Assembly: GCA_977017575.1 (NCBI GenBank)
Contig: CDRNVI010000027.1
Span: forward strand, 1 to 64,000
Direction of reading: 5' to 3'
From: Paramoeba atlantica
Taxonomy: Eukaryota > Discosea
Length of the DNA stretch: 64,000 nucleotides
Of this stretch, positions 34,469 through 44,194 are shown piece after piece. A program made the position numbers and the translations under genes. The notes beneath the pieces were generated by a model, which was not told the origin of the DNA, did no database searches, and saw only the letters and a list, made by a program, of their open reading frames with translations. How positions within the stretch are numbered: position 1 is the stretch's first letter; every line of letters starts with the position of its first letter.

Positions 34469-36533
34469 TATGTAGCATGGGAAATTCTTGTGCAATTGTC
34501 TCCAGTATTGGCTGAAGAAAGGAGCAGAAGTATAGAGTCGACAACGGCGACCCTTGGCGAACTCCAGCCGAACTTTCAACTGTTGAAAACAGTTCCCCGT
34601 TCTTTCCGTAAAAGAGGAGTTCAGACGCTGTCCCATATTCGGCAAAAAATAGTCGCTGAAAAGGCCGAAGGGCGCTCAAAGCAAAAATTGCTTTTGCAAT
34701 CTCGCCGCGTGAAGGGCTATTAAAAGCGTTCTTCATATCCAACGAGAGGATAGCACACCCTTCCATATATCGTCGATTGAGTTCGTGAACAATAGTCTCG
34801 CAGCCAGCGCGACTCATTACCCCATGCTGCATCGGCAGGAAAAGCTTTTCAAATTTATGTTCGTTACGCAGAAGGATTAGTCCAGCCAACTTGAGAAAAA
34901 TTTCTCCCATTGCCACCGGTCGAACGGCTTGAGCTGTTTTAGGGAGTGCAACTAAGCGTGCTCTCCGCAGTCTGCGCATTACATCCTTGGATAGCATTCC
35001 GTTAATTAAATCGCACATCATGTGGCTTAGACTCGTGCAACAGATCTCATCGTCCAAGAGCAGACGAATGATGGCCTCTGTGGTACCGGATGGACCTGGG
35101 GCGGCGCCTTTTGCGAGTCTCTTTCCTGCTTCTCGGAGTTCATGGGGCGGGATACATGCTACCTTCGGGGCGTCGGTGGGAAGCTCAAAAGAAATCGGTA
35201 AAGATGGGTGTAGTTTTTGTAATTGAGACAATTTTTCTTCATCCCCTAATGATGTTTCGGTGATGTCTTGATCTAACACGCGCGTCGCTTTCTTAATCGC
35301 TCCTTCCAAAACCAGTCGGGTCGCTTTTTTGCCTGCTCTCAGATCTTTAGCCTTTTGCTCCACTTCACTGTTTCCTGCGTTCGTCTCCTGAGTTTGAATT
35401 GGGCGGCGACGACGCTTTTTTCCAATGAGATGGCGCACTGTAGCTAACGAATGTTTCATTGCCGACATGGTTCTGTGCCAGATTTGATTTCGTTGGTCGT
35501 AAGAAGAATCTGCGTAATCCCGCATTATGTCACGATAGATAGAGACAACACAGGGCACAAACTCTGCACTGACAGTCCGCATGGTTGGCATTGGATCGAA
35601 ATCCAAGTCTGCTTCCGTATGAGAAAATCCTTGATTACTTGGAATTCCTTTAGCGTCCACATCAATGCTGCTTTTTGAATCCTTTCGATTTAGCCATTGT
35701 ATTGAATAAACTCTCACATTAGAGTTTGGAGGAATGAACCCACAAAATTGCTCGCCGCATTTGTACCCTTCTATACCTTCGTACTGGAGAGACATCCGTC
35801 CGATTCCGGAACGCTTCTTAACTGACTTAACCACACCTTTCGATATATTTATCTGCGAGGAATCGCTGAAGCACCATGCCATCAAGCACGAGTCCCCTTG
35901 TTTCGCCGTTTTTGATGAATCCCAGATGGTATCCGGTGCCAGTGGAAACTTCTCCGTTGGGTTTATCGACTTATTCAACTTCTCTATCATCTCGGCCTCC
36001 TTGGCAACTTCTATGACAGACTCTGTTTCAGCAGGAAGTTCAAAGTTCGGCATCGTGATATTGTTTTCGTCAACTACCTCGTGCAGTGTCGTAGACCCGT
36101 CAACCCTTCCCGTGCTCAATGGGGTGTCCTCAGGAGTTAAATAGTCGGCGTATGTCTGACATTCGACATCTGCGTCCTGCGTCGGCTGTTCGGCTGAAGT
36201 TTCATCATTCGTCGCAGTGATCGACTCAGTCGTCGTAGTGCCTGGCCAAACGACGCTTGCCTGAGACTCGGTATTGACGTCCTGCATCCCTAACGTTTGT
36301 TCCGCTGAAGATTCTGTATTTATCGTAGTGATCGGGAGGCAATCTAACTTTGATATCGTTCTTCTTTCTTTTCCTCGAGCGGTTTCTGCAATTTGGCGTT
36401 CCCTTGTCTCACGCTCCTCGGCTGTAGGAACACCGTGCAGTGTCAGCAGCCCATTCCACAGTCTTTCCGACCACTCCAGCAACCTTACCGAGTGTTTGAA
36501 GACGCGAAGATGGTTCAGAGTGGGGAACTTCAT
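34469..36533 (-). pseudogene. RLE LINE-2, 5' half: N-terminal barrel-like domain and RT
   Basis: From the ATG at 36533 (MKFPTLNHLRVFKHSVRLLE) the minus strand encodes a long acidic region, then a compact domain at about 205-275 (CLMAWCFSDSSQINISKGVV, then LQYEGIEGYKCGEQFCGFIP and NVRVYSIQWL), then the RT: KGAAPGPSGTTEAI, RPVAMGEIFLKLAG, AILSLDMKNAFNSPSR (motif A), VRQGSPLSTLYFCSFL (motif B), stopping at EFPMLH where the Tc1 element inserted. The frame is open throughout and in phase with 31355-32928. The N-terminal domain recurs in LINE-3, LINE-A and the fragment at 62578. Confidence 0.85.
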
Positions 36534-36589
36534 TACTTGAGCTTATCGTTGTGTGATTTTCTTGTCGCTGTTTTCCAATGATCACTTTT

Positions 36590-36912
36590 ATGCGAGGTTT
36601 GCGTGAGGGGATTGCCGTTGTTGTTGTTGTTGGGTCCGGGCCGTTTGTCTCCGAAGAGATGTGGCCTCCTCACTTTCCGCGTAGGTAGCGGTGCGGGTGC
36701 TCCACGCGGGGAGTAAATCTACAGTGCGAGAGCCTAGGCTCAACCGCAGCATGTAGACACCCGACTTGCCTCCTCCGGGAGAATGAGGTGTCATGCCCTA
36801 GTTGTTTAGTGTCTTGGTATCTTGACACCGGGAGACCCATGCAAAGCGCGTGGCGATGGGGGTGTTGGCGAGGGCGGCGCACCGGGGCGAAAAGGGAGGC
36901 CAATTTATGGTA
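36590..36912 (-). other. LINE-2 leader with pyrimidine tract, hairpin and CAA repeat
   Basis: Minus strand, 5' to 3': pyrimidine-rich GC tract (36905-36850), hairpin with stem GTGTC/GACAC and CTAGGG (about 36837-36788), further hairpins, CAACAACAACAACAAC (36638-36620), then the LINE-2 ATG at 36533. The order tract-hairpin-coding region is like 30520-30950. The CAA run may be a tail of an earlier insertion. Confidence 0.5.
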
Positions 36913-37305
36913 TTAACGTAAATGAGAGCCCTCGCCTAATTTCATAACGTAAACTTTCAGACAACAAGGTACAGGGGTAGAGGGGATTGCCGTGGTCACT
37001 GAGTCTTCGCACTGCCTACGTGACGTTTCAGCTGCTTTCTCTTTTATTTTCTTTTCTTCCTCTGCGCGTGCGTCCAACTGCTTTTTCAACTCACTGAATG
37101 ACATGCGAAAATTTCTTTCTGTATCATCTTTTCCGGTCGGCAGCGGGAGTAGACTGGGGAACCTAAGCTCTATTGCGTTTTCGGCCGACGAGGAATCTGC
37201 TGGAGGAGACTTCGTCGCCGGAGGGGACGATGGCGATGGCGGTACTGCTGATTGCGCCTGCGACCGATAAGGTTGTTGTTGTTGTTGTTTAACCCGTTTG
37301 GCCAT
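36913..37305 (-). CDS. ORF1-like fragment MAKRVKQQQQQPYRS of a LINE
   Basis: The 130-codon frame starts ATG at 37305, with a poly-Gln run from a CAA microsatellite, a Pro/Ser-rich part and a charged helix (FRMSFSELKKQLDARAEEEK). Near its end (36974-36962) the coding sequence is a spliced-leader relic (CTGTACCTTGTTG), so a leader of another retroelement is fused to it. The 65 bases around the ATG (from CTAGGGTGTACTCTGAACCC to the CAA run) recur at 42680-42737. It resembles a gag-like ORF1; function unknown. Confidence 0.45.
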   Translation of the reverse strand: MAKRVKQQQQQPYRSQAQSAVPPSPSSPPATKSPPADSSSAENAIELRFPSLLPLPTGKDDTERNFRMSFSELKKQLDARAEEEKKIKEKAAETSRRQCEDSVTTAIPSTPVPCCLKVYVMKLGEGSHLR

Positions 37306-37589
37306 GACTGGCTATGGGTTCAGAGTACACCCTAGTTATTTACACCCCCGTTCCCCTGTTTTGCCCGGTATTATGTGATAAAAAAAAGTTTCTATTTGGG
37401 TCTAAAGAGTGGTTTTTCGGCATAATTAGGTGATGCCCTACCAGGGAAAAATATGCCTATAGTTAAACAGCATGCGATAAACGTGGGAGGAAGGGCAAAA
37501 ATCTGAGAATTTGCTCATCTGGGCAGTGAAAAAAATCCTGTGAGGCTTTTCAAAAAATCTCATCTTCAAGTAAAATAACTCGGTTTGAT

Positions 37590-37700
37590 AGGAAAGGCAG
37601 ATCCGAGGAGTCTGCAGGCCATCCTGGGAGAGTGTGAGAGCCTCCTCTTTGGTTTAGGTGGGGGAGATTTCATCATCAAAGCTCGTGTCTTGTCAAAAGA
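37590..37700 (-). pseudogene. Decayed transposase fragment
   Basis: The minus strand reads TLPGWPADSSDLP with frameshifts around it, matching TLPRWPADSPDLN of the neighbouring copy at 37892-38305. Confidence 0.6.
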
Positions 37701-37891
37701 CGTGTCATCTCTGAAAGAAGAACATCGAAAAGAAAAAGAATTTTTTTTTTTTTTTGAAAATTTTGTCAAAGGCAGACGCGGTTTTCACAGAGATGCAAAT
37801 ACTTAAACATGTTCCTCTGAACTAAAACTTGCAGAAAATTGCATAATTTCTATCGAAATACTAAAGTGGATGAAAGATTCACTGTAGTATT

Positions 37892-38305
37892 TCAGTAAGG
37901 GCTCTTCTTTCCTCCATACAAAATAACCATTTCCATTCGTTTTTTAAAAGTACGGTGCAGTTTATAACATTCCTTCCGACAAACAGGAGACTTCAAGTAT
38001 CGATCGCATACTTCCTTTATTTCACTCACGGTATTTGGTCTATGTTTATTCTTGTACAGCTTGAGAATACTCCAGAGATTTTCTATTGGGTTTAGATCCG
38101 GGGAGTCTGCTGGCCATCTTGGGAGAGTCTGAGCACTCTTCACCTCTTTACAAAGCCGCAGAGCCTCAACCCGGGGATGAGATTTCCACCAGGCGATTGT
38201 TAGTATGGCCTTGTGCCCAGGCGCGTTATCGTCCATAAAAATTTTGTTTCCTATCTTCTCCCACGGAAGATACGTCTTTTGCAAAATGCATTTCAAAAGA
38301 TTCAC
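37892..38305 (-). pseudogene. Tc1/mariner-like transposase, 3' half, long D-E spacing
   Basis: The frame reads GNKIFMDDNAPGHKAILTIA (second catalytic Asp), then an extended segment, then LPRWPADSPDLNPIENLWSI (Glu). There are 48 residues between Asp and Glu, against 34 in Tc1, and the extra residues resemble those in the remnant at 5933-6168, so this is a family trait. The tail (MVILYGGKKSPY) is similar to other family tails. The first catalytic Asp and DNA-binding part are absent; the 5' side runs into the frame at 38226-38774. Confidence 0.8.
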
Positions 38306-38774
38306 CTTCCTCCCTCATATGACCTAGGGAAGCTGCATACGCTTCGACGCCCTTTTCTTCGCTCCAGTTGTCCTCAACAATCGAGGAAGTACAAGATACG
38401 TCGTCACTTTCTGTATCAGAAAAGTCGGATGCTAAGAGAGGAAGGTCTGGAGGATTTCCGACAGGAGGAGAAGCAACCACAGGTGAAACGAAGAATGTTA
38501 AATCACCCTCGACAGGAGTATCAGGTGGTACCGAAGAAGAGGAAACAGAAAGATGAAGCTCTGAGGAGATGAAAGAATCTGATAGTGGAGGGGTCAAGGT
38601 AGGCAACGCATCCTGATCTCGGTCGCATAAAAAATATCTCCCGCTCTGAAGTTGGATCAATTCGCCAGAGCGAACTAAATCTTCAAGGGATAAAGAACTT
38701 GGGTGACGATTGTGCATTACTAGTAAAATATTATTAATAAAACGAAGGAGTCTTAAAAACGCAGTATTGTTCAT
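38226..38774 (-). CDS. Ser/Asp-rich hypothetical protein, 3' end fused to a transposase relic
   Basis: From the ATG at 38774: MNNTAFLRLLRFINNILLVM, then SLSLEDLVRSGELIQLQSGR and a Ser/Pro/Asp-rich region with ASDFSDTESDDVSCTSSIVE. Bases below about 38310 are out-of-frame transposase sequence, so the natural C-terminus is probably lost. The acidic Ser-rich composition is like the frames at 1764 and 24584. No known domain. Confidence 0.35.
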   Translation of the reverse strand: MNNTAFLRLLRFINNILLVMHNRHPSSLSLEDLVRSGELIQLQSGRYFLCDRDQDALPTLTPPLSDSFISSELHLSVSSSSVPPDTPVEGDLTFFVSPVVASPPVGNPPDLPLLASDFSDTESDDVSCTSSIVEDNWSEEKGVEAYAASLGHMREEGESFEMHFAKDVSSVGEDRKQNFYGR

Positions 38775-38779
38775 AGAAT

Positions 38780-39035
38780 AAATAATCAGGACATTTCAAA
38801 AGAGAAATGGAAGATAGAAGTATACATAAATTGTGGTAAAATAACCTAAAAAAACAAAAAGAAATGCAATTTGTTACTGAAAAACGTGGAAAAAACGAAC
38901 CTTTTTTTCTCAGTCACCACAGCTGAAACAAGGGGTGAAAAACGCATTTTTTACACGCTCTGGCGAATCATCTACGTACTTGGCTGAAAAAATTATTCGA
39001 AAAGCTCGTCTGGTGCGCTCAATCAATTGCGGGCA
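38780..39035. other. AT-rich stretch, nothing recognised
   Basis: No supported gene or repeat. Confidence 0.4.
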
Positions 39036-39039
39036 AAAA

Positions 39040-39375
39040 AGTGGAACAGGGGTGTAGTGCTCGTGTGAAACGGCACCGGGTATTACCGTACTCCGTGGGT
39101 GGTACGCTGTCAGTCGCGCGCAGACTTTCCCAGTGGGATGCCGCACTCGCAGATAGACAAGCAATACCTGTCAGGTTGCGTGGTCTGACTTGTCATCCGT
39201 GACTTCAATGCCCGATGGATTCGAATCCTGGGGCAAAGAAGTAGTGGAACAGTCGTTATATTCTGTTCCACCACCAGGGATGACTCACGCTAGGGTGTGT
39301 GGAGCTTGCGAGGCTCTCTCACCAGCGGGGCTCACAATGGAGCTCGACCAGTGCCCTTCACAATTTAAATTTTTG
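39040..39375 (-). repeat. Repeat family E, copy 1 (structured RNA-like, minus strand)
   Basis: This is the inverse of 42362-42660 with few differences. On the minus strand it holds the 9-bp hairpin GTGGAACAG...CTGTTCCAC, the motif CCAGGATTCGAATCCATCGG, and ends in the CCCGGTGCC half of the covarying hairpin (39097-39051), whose CTAGGG side is lost here. The 70-codon plus-strand frame is a shadow. Confidence 0.8.
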
Positions 39376-39417
39376 CATATGGAGACTACCCTAGTTTCTT
39401 AGCGAAATCAACGTCTT

Positions 39418-40160
39418 CTCTCCCCTGCATCATAATGAAAGTAAACCATGTTAAAACCAATTTTCCTAGTAATATATCGCTTCAATGAAAGTTTCCGTCC
39501 AATCATCCCGACCATTTTTTGTTTCCAATAAACTATATCTATCTGACGAATTATCAAGGTATCTGGCCAATATAATAAAAACAATCACAGAAACCCAGTC
39601 AACAATTCCTCAAACTTACGAACGGGCATCCCGTCCACCAACTCCGCGAAATGGTTGGGGGTTGGTGGGTGGGCGCAATTTGAAAAGGGTAAAAGAAGGA
39701 GTGTCGCTATACACAAAAACAATATATATTACTTCATCCCGAGTACTACTAAATTATAAATCTCATTACATCTAACAACGGGTGCCCCTTTCGGGGCCAC
39801 AATCTGCAAAAACAAATCATAATATAAATATTATGTGCCCCGAAGGGCCATTATGTCAATCATCCTAAATTTCTAAACGTATACTTCTAGAAATCAACGT
39901 CTTCCCTCCCCTGCATCATAATGAAAGTAAACCATGTTAAAACCAATTTTCCTAGTAATATATCGCTTCAATGAAAGTTTCAGTCCAATCATCCCGACTG
40001 TTTTTAGTTTCCAATAAACTATATCTATCTGACGAATTATCAAGGTACCTGGCCAATATAGTAAAAACAATCACAGAAACCCAGTCAACAACTCCTCAAA
40101 CTTACGAACGGGCATCCCGTCCACCAACTCCGCGAACCAACCCGTTCGCCCGTAATCCAA
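39418..40160. repeat. Repeat family D, two tandem copies
   Basis: Copy 2 runs 39418-39880, from TGCATCATAATGAAAGTAAA to GTGCCCCGAAGGGCCA. Copy 3 (39890-40160) repeats the first 270 bp almost exactly, starting at ATCAACGTCTTCCCTCCCC. The central part GGGTTGGTGGGTGGG matches copy 1 at 27660-28040. Small frames in it are incidental. Confidence 0.85.
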
Positions 40161-40357
40161 ACTCCCGCACGTGTTTGTAGCAAATGGTGGCGGCCAATTA
40201 CTAAAAACTCGTAACGTTTTTCAAGAATTCCTACCGCGTAATGAAATTGAATAGTATATATTTTCTATATAGCTAATTTTTTTTTTTTTGATTCTATATA
40301 ATGAGTTTTACTAATTAATGGTACATTCATACCTATGCGAGTTTCCATACATGTATG

Positions 40358-41176
40358 TATACATGCTTATCCGGTGCGGCTGATAGGGTCCGCTGGGTTT
40401 TCGGCAGATCTCACATAACGTGCCATGATACATACGCCAAGGTTCTGATTTGTCTTCAACACACGCTTGAGCTCTCCGGCAATACTGTCGGATTTCGCGA
40501 TCTTGCGGTTGAATGCTGCTTGGCAAGAGGTGTTGCCAATAAACTAATCAACACAGGTTCCTTTTTGAAAGTGGTGTGTCAGTTTTTCAAACGCAAGTCG
40601 AACGGCCATCGCCTCAGCGTGATTCACTTCGTATTTGAACTCAGGTTGCCATTTATCGCCAACAATAATCACTTGTCCGTCGTCCCGGTAAAGAACCGCG
40701 CCCCATCCTTTAGCTGACGCATCCGTGTACAGTCGGTGTTTATGCGGGACAACGTCAGGATGCGGAGGTGGTCATATAGGCTCATTTACCAAAATGATAT
40801 CACGCCAATTCGCGAGAATCGATCGGGTGGCTGTCGGAAGAGGAACCGGTTGATGTGCGAGTTCGGGGCATCGGTTTAACTCATTGATACGTCGTCTAAC
40901 AATCTTTAAGGGGAAATGATAGTCTGGAATAATATGACCCAAGACCGCTGCTGCATAGAGGAGGAGCCCCACCGCCGTCTCCAATTGAGAGTACGTAATA
41001 TTACGAAACCGATCTCGTGACATTTTCCGTATAACCCTAGGCCCCAGGTTGACCTTATGGGTTACGTGATTGTAGAAGACGCCGTTAAAAACATATTCAG
41101 TGGAGGGGTCAAAACCAGCCTCCTTGAACAAACCACGGCGGGGAGCGCGGCGGCGGCGACGCATGGGGTAGCTCAA
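40358..41176 (-). pseudogene. RT connection and RNase H of a DIRS/VIPER-like element
   Basis: The minus strand encodes YSQLETAVGLLLYAAAVLGH (RT connection) then, after an in-frame TGA, PHKHRLYTDASAKGWGAVLY and YEVNHAEAMAVRLAFEKL (RNase H, catalytic Asp and Glu), then after an in-frame TAG, FIGNTSCQAAFNRKIAKSDS and SAENPADPISR (the closing Asp motif). Both stops sit in otherwise unbroken frame and could derive from Trp codons by one G-to-A change each. It is a distant relative of the element at 46462-50584. The 5' end merges with a GC-rich tract. Confidence 0.7.
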
Positions 41177-41361
41177 GCTCCCTCCCCAAGAGGGGGGGCG
41201 AAACAGGTCGCGGGAAGGGCGACGCAGCAGGGTGGAGGGGACGGCGAAGGGGGCGGCGCTAGGGGGTGAAGTGGGCGGCGGAAGGGGGGCTTAATTTCCC
41301 CAGGGGTGAAGGGGTGCATGGGGGAAATTGATGGGGGTGCATGGGGGAAATTCAACAAGGT
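41140..41361 (-). other. SL relic and pyrimidine tract (minus strand)
   Basis: CACCTTGTTG at 41361-41353 is followed, on the minus strand, by CCCCCATGCACCCC repeats and a CGCCGCCGCCGCGCTCCC-like tract that runs into the RT fragment at 41176. This is the same SL-then-tract order as at 29876-30200 and 30489-30890; the SL match is short here. Confidence 0.4.
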
Positions 41362-41817
41362 GTGCTGTGTGATCCTCCGTATCTCCAGATGCAGCGGCTA
41401 TTCCATCGTCAAATGGCGGAGACCCGAGAGATCGACCGGGCTCCCCTCCTGTTTCCGGAATTTGCACGTCTGCAGAATTCAATGCTGCACCGGACATGGC
41501 GCTTGATGCCGTTCTTATAGCATCAGCTGCGACAGCGCACGTTCTTTTGGCAAGTGGCACTGTAGGAGTTTGTATTCTCGACCGATAAGGTGTGGATGCG
41601 CAATGCAGTGAAGGCGATGAAGGCCGCAGGCCGGGCGATGGTTGCGAGCGTAGTGCAGAGGAGGATGGTTCAGGTTTGGTGATTTGTCTGATGTTGGCGG
41701 CGGAGGCGGCGGAGATCGCACCTCGGTTGCTTTCTTCTTTCGCCGGGTGGAGGGGAGAGGCAAAATTTCGGGAGATACTCCCGATTCCTTCGCCTTAGAG
41801 CGGGTGACCACTCCCAT
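41362..41817 (-). pseudogene. LINE ORF1-type fragment starting MGVVTRSKAK
   Basis: From the ATG at 41817: MGVVTRSKAKESGVSPEILP, a basic and Pro-rich stretch, then after a frameshift PYRSRIQTPTVPLAKRTCAV and IPETGGEPGRSLGSP. The TRSKAK start recurs at 44211-44275 and 63883, and a similar VTRSRAK lies in the recombinase gene at 48396-49543. The nature of this N-terminal motif is unknown; it may be a localisation signal of retroelement proteins. Confidence 0.5.
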
Positions 41818-42066
41818 GGGAAAGTAAGAATAAAGGGGATATAAAACAAAAAGTCAACAAGTCAACAATGAAATATACTTGAAATATACTTGTATTCCCC
41901 ATGTGCCCCTTCACTCCTATCCTTGGAGACCTTCTCGTTTTTTTTAAACTATCCAGGGTGTCATAGAAGGAGGTTTTCTTGACCCTTTCTTTTGTTAAGG
42001 GGGGTGGACTTTATAAGCTTTTTCCTATTTGGGTATCTATAGATATTATGTATATAATAATACATA

Positions 42067-42360
42067 TTGGCATTGAACAAACGAAACTATGTTGATACGT
42101 TTGGCTCAAATGCTGTACCTATTCGCGTAAGGAAAGTTGCTATGACTTCATCGACGCGTTCTTTACGGAATTTACGGAGTGTGTCACCCGGTGCAGACGA
42201 GCTCGCGCCTACCGAGACGCTGCCTGCACAGGCTTTGAATCAACTATGTACGGTTGTGAGAGAAAAGTTACTTGTTGCTCAAGGTGAAAGACCAAGTGTA
42301 AGAGTTCGTGCGGTATTTCGCAGGAAGGATGAACCGAACGAGCCCACACAGATGCTGTTA
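42067..42360 (+). CDS. Hypothetical 5' gene fragment cut by repeat E
   Basis: The frame (best ATG at 42142, MTSSTRSLRNLRSVSPGADE) encodes ALNQLCTVVREKLLVAQGER and VRAVFRRKDEPNEPTQMLL before family E sequence begins near 42362. No domain is recognised. It could be a host gene truncated by the insertion or an ORF1-like retroelement start. Confidence 0.35.
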
Positions 42361-42361
42361 A

Positions 42362-42737
42362 ATTGTGAAGGGCACTGGTCGAGCTCCATTGTGAGCCCCG
42401 CTGGTGAGAGAGCCTCGCAAGCTCCACACACCCTAGCGTGAGTCATCCCTGGTGGTGGAACAGAATATAACGACTGTTCCACTACTTCTTTGCCCCAGGA
42501 TTCGAATCCATCGGGCATTGAAGTCACGGATGACAAGTCAGACCACGCAACCTGACAGGTATTGCTTGTCTATCTGCGAGTGCGGCATCCCACTGGGAAA
42601 GTCTGCGCGCGACTGACAGCGTACCACCCACGGAGTACGGTAATACCCGGTGCCGTTTCACACGAGCACTAAATAACTAGGGTGTACTCTGAACCCATAG
42701 CCAGTCATGGCCAAACGGGTTAAACAACAACAACAAA
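42362..42737 (+). repeat. Repeat family E, copy 2, with covarying hairpin and MAKRV start
   Basis: Structured sequence (GTGGAACAG...CTGTTCCAC; CAGGATTCGAATCC) leads to the hairpin at 42632-42689 with inner stem GTGC/GCAC and outer stem GAGTAC/GTACTC. CTAGGGTGTACTCTGAACCC then leads directly to the ATG of the MAKRVKQQQQ frame, cut after 10-12 codons at 42737. It shows that the hairpin lies in the 5' leader of a LINE. Confidence 0.7.
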
Positions 42738-42999
42738 TGCTGTACCTACTGCTGCCTTCCGGGGATAAGTGGTTCCGCAACTGGGCGTACACTTCCGTCC
42801 CATTCAGTTCCTGAAGTAGGAGCTTGAACTCCATTTCAGTTGCTCGACGATTTAAGAGAGTCGCGTCGGATAGGACATGCAACAGAGATCTCGTATTTTG
42901 ATGAAGAGAGCCGCAGGACAGCACTGGGATGCACTGAAATGCGAAGTCGGGAATTTTTCCGGATGTCACATACGTATCCCGTTTCCGCTTGATTGCATC
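42738..42999 (-). pseudogene. RLE LINE C-terminal fragment
   Basis: The minus strand starts with a poly-A run then DAIKRKRDTYVTSGKIPDFA, FQCIPVLSCGSLHQNTR and LLLQELNGTEVYAQLRNHLS: the last 85 residues of an RLE LINE protein from the Lys of the endonuclease onwards. It meets the truncated MAKRV leader tail to tail at 42737. Confidence 0.8.
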
Positions 43000-43301
43000 T
43001 TTTTTTTTTGCTTAATGTATTAGGGATTTATGCGCAGCTAAAGAAATACTTAGACGGCTGCACGCAAACTCAAGAATATAGTATATAAATTCAAACACAA
43101 ATTCACGATAAGCTGAGTCAGCTTGTAAAATACATAGAATATCATTTTTGGGATAGTTTTTTTTTTTGGTGGTCCAAAATTTTCGAGTTGCAAAGTAGAG
43201 CAAAAGCTTTATTAACTTTTGCAAAAAGTTTTAACATATGGAAATTGTTTCTAATGTTATATACAAATCAAGTCATAGAAGACCTAAGGAGTATACCCAG
43301 T

Positions 43302-43826
43302 CAATATTGGGTTAAATTAAAGCAAAATTCGCCTTTTTTTAATGTTATACTTTAAATGTAATACTTTAATGTTTCTAATGTAATACTTTATTGTTTGCTT
43401 TGCACTTCTTTGTGCCCTTCCAGGTACGAGAGGTCCTAAGGTGGCGTACATTCCTTTGCATTTTTTAGTACACCTCCATTTCCCGTCAGTGACGTGCATA
43501 GTATAGGGCGCCTTGTGTAGTCTTTTATAACATACAACCTTCTGAGCCACCAACTTATGGGTTCTTAACCACTCCCTGCATTTCGATTCGCTCCACACAG
43601 AAACTTTGCTCAAAGTGAGATTTCCTCGGCAAGCGAAACCGTTGCATCCTTTACAGGGCATGTGTTGGAGTTGAGGAGTCTGAATCTAAAAAATGAATCT
43701 GAAAAATAAAGGAAAAAGTGGAAATACGTGATACGATACAAAAAAAGATACAATTATTTTTAGTGGGGACGACTTTCCTTTTTTTTTCAAAAAAGGCGAA
43801 TTTTGCTTTAATTTCACCCAATATTG
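43302..43826. mobile_element. Merlin/ISXO2-like element fragment with 37-bp TIRs
   Basis: CAATATTGGGTTAAATTAAA and GCAAAATTCGCCTTTTTT at 43302-43338 are inverted at 43789-43826 with one mismatch. Between lies one minus-strand frame (43317-43661) with the zinc-binding start of an ISXO2-like transposase. The catalytic part is missing, so this is an internally deleted copy. No target duplication was recognised. Confidence 0.6.
43317..43661 (-). CDS. ISXO2/Merlin-like transposase N-terminal fragment
   Basis: From MPCKGCNGFACRGNL the frame reads REWLRTHKLVAQKVVCYKRL then VTDGKWRCTKKCKGMYATLG, the C...C...DG-x-WRC-x3-C arrangement typical of ISXO2-like transposases before their DDE core. After about residue 85 it runs into terminal-repeat and AT-rich sequence, so the core is absent. 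Confidence 0.45.
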   Translation of the reverse strand: MPCKGCNGFACRGNLTLSKVSVWSESKCREWLRTHKLVAQKVVCYKRLHKAPYTMHVTDGKWRCTKKCKGMYATLGPLVPGRAQRSAKQTIKYYIRNIKVLHLKYNIKKRRILL

Positions 43827-44194
43827 TTATTGTTATTTTTTTTTTAAATAAAAACACAGGTCTTAATAAAAACAAAGGTCTTAATAAAAGCAAAGATCAT
43901 CTAATCCATCCGGTTTTAGGTTGTAGTTTGTTTGCTCGTTGCTTTTTTTTTGGAGGTATTATTCACAGATTTTTAGGTAATAATTTACCGCATGATTGTT
44001 TTCGACTTTAGGCGTTGTTGTTGGAATTGACGTGGACTTGCGCATATATATATACCATATGTATATTGCTTAAAAACGAATCTCTCACTATTATTATTTT
44101 GCGGTATGTTCTTTTAGTTGCAACTTTACGCAGAGAAAATAAGCGGTCTTGACACGGGTTCTTTTTGCGAACTTTATTTTTGCATCAGTAAGAA

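Noticed and set aside
40358..41176. Use of a nonstandard genetic code (TGA/TAG as Trp)
   Set aside because: SHMT and the intact transposase have natural ends at ordinary stop codons, and the LINE frames contain TGG for Trp throughout. Mutation explains the two stops.
42480..42530. tRNA-like B box (GGATTCGAATCC) in repeat E as a tRNA gene
   Set aside because: The match has an extra or mispaired base in the T stem and no cloverleaf or A box could be built, so no tRNA is called; a distant tRNA-derived SINE origin remains possible.
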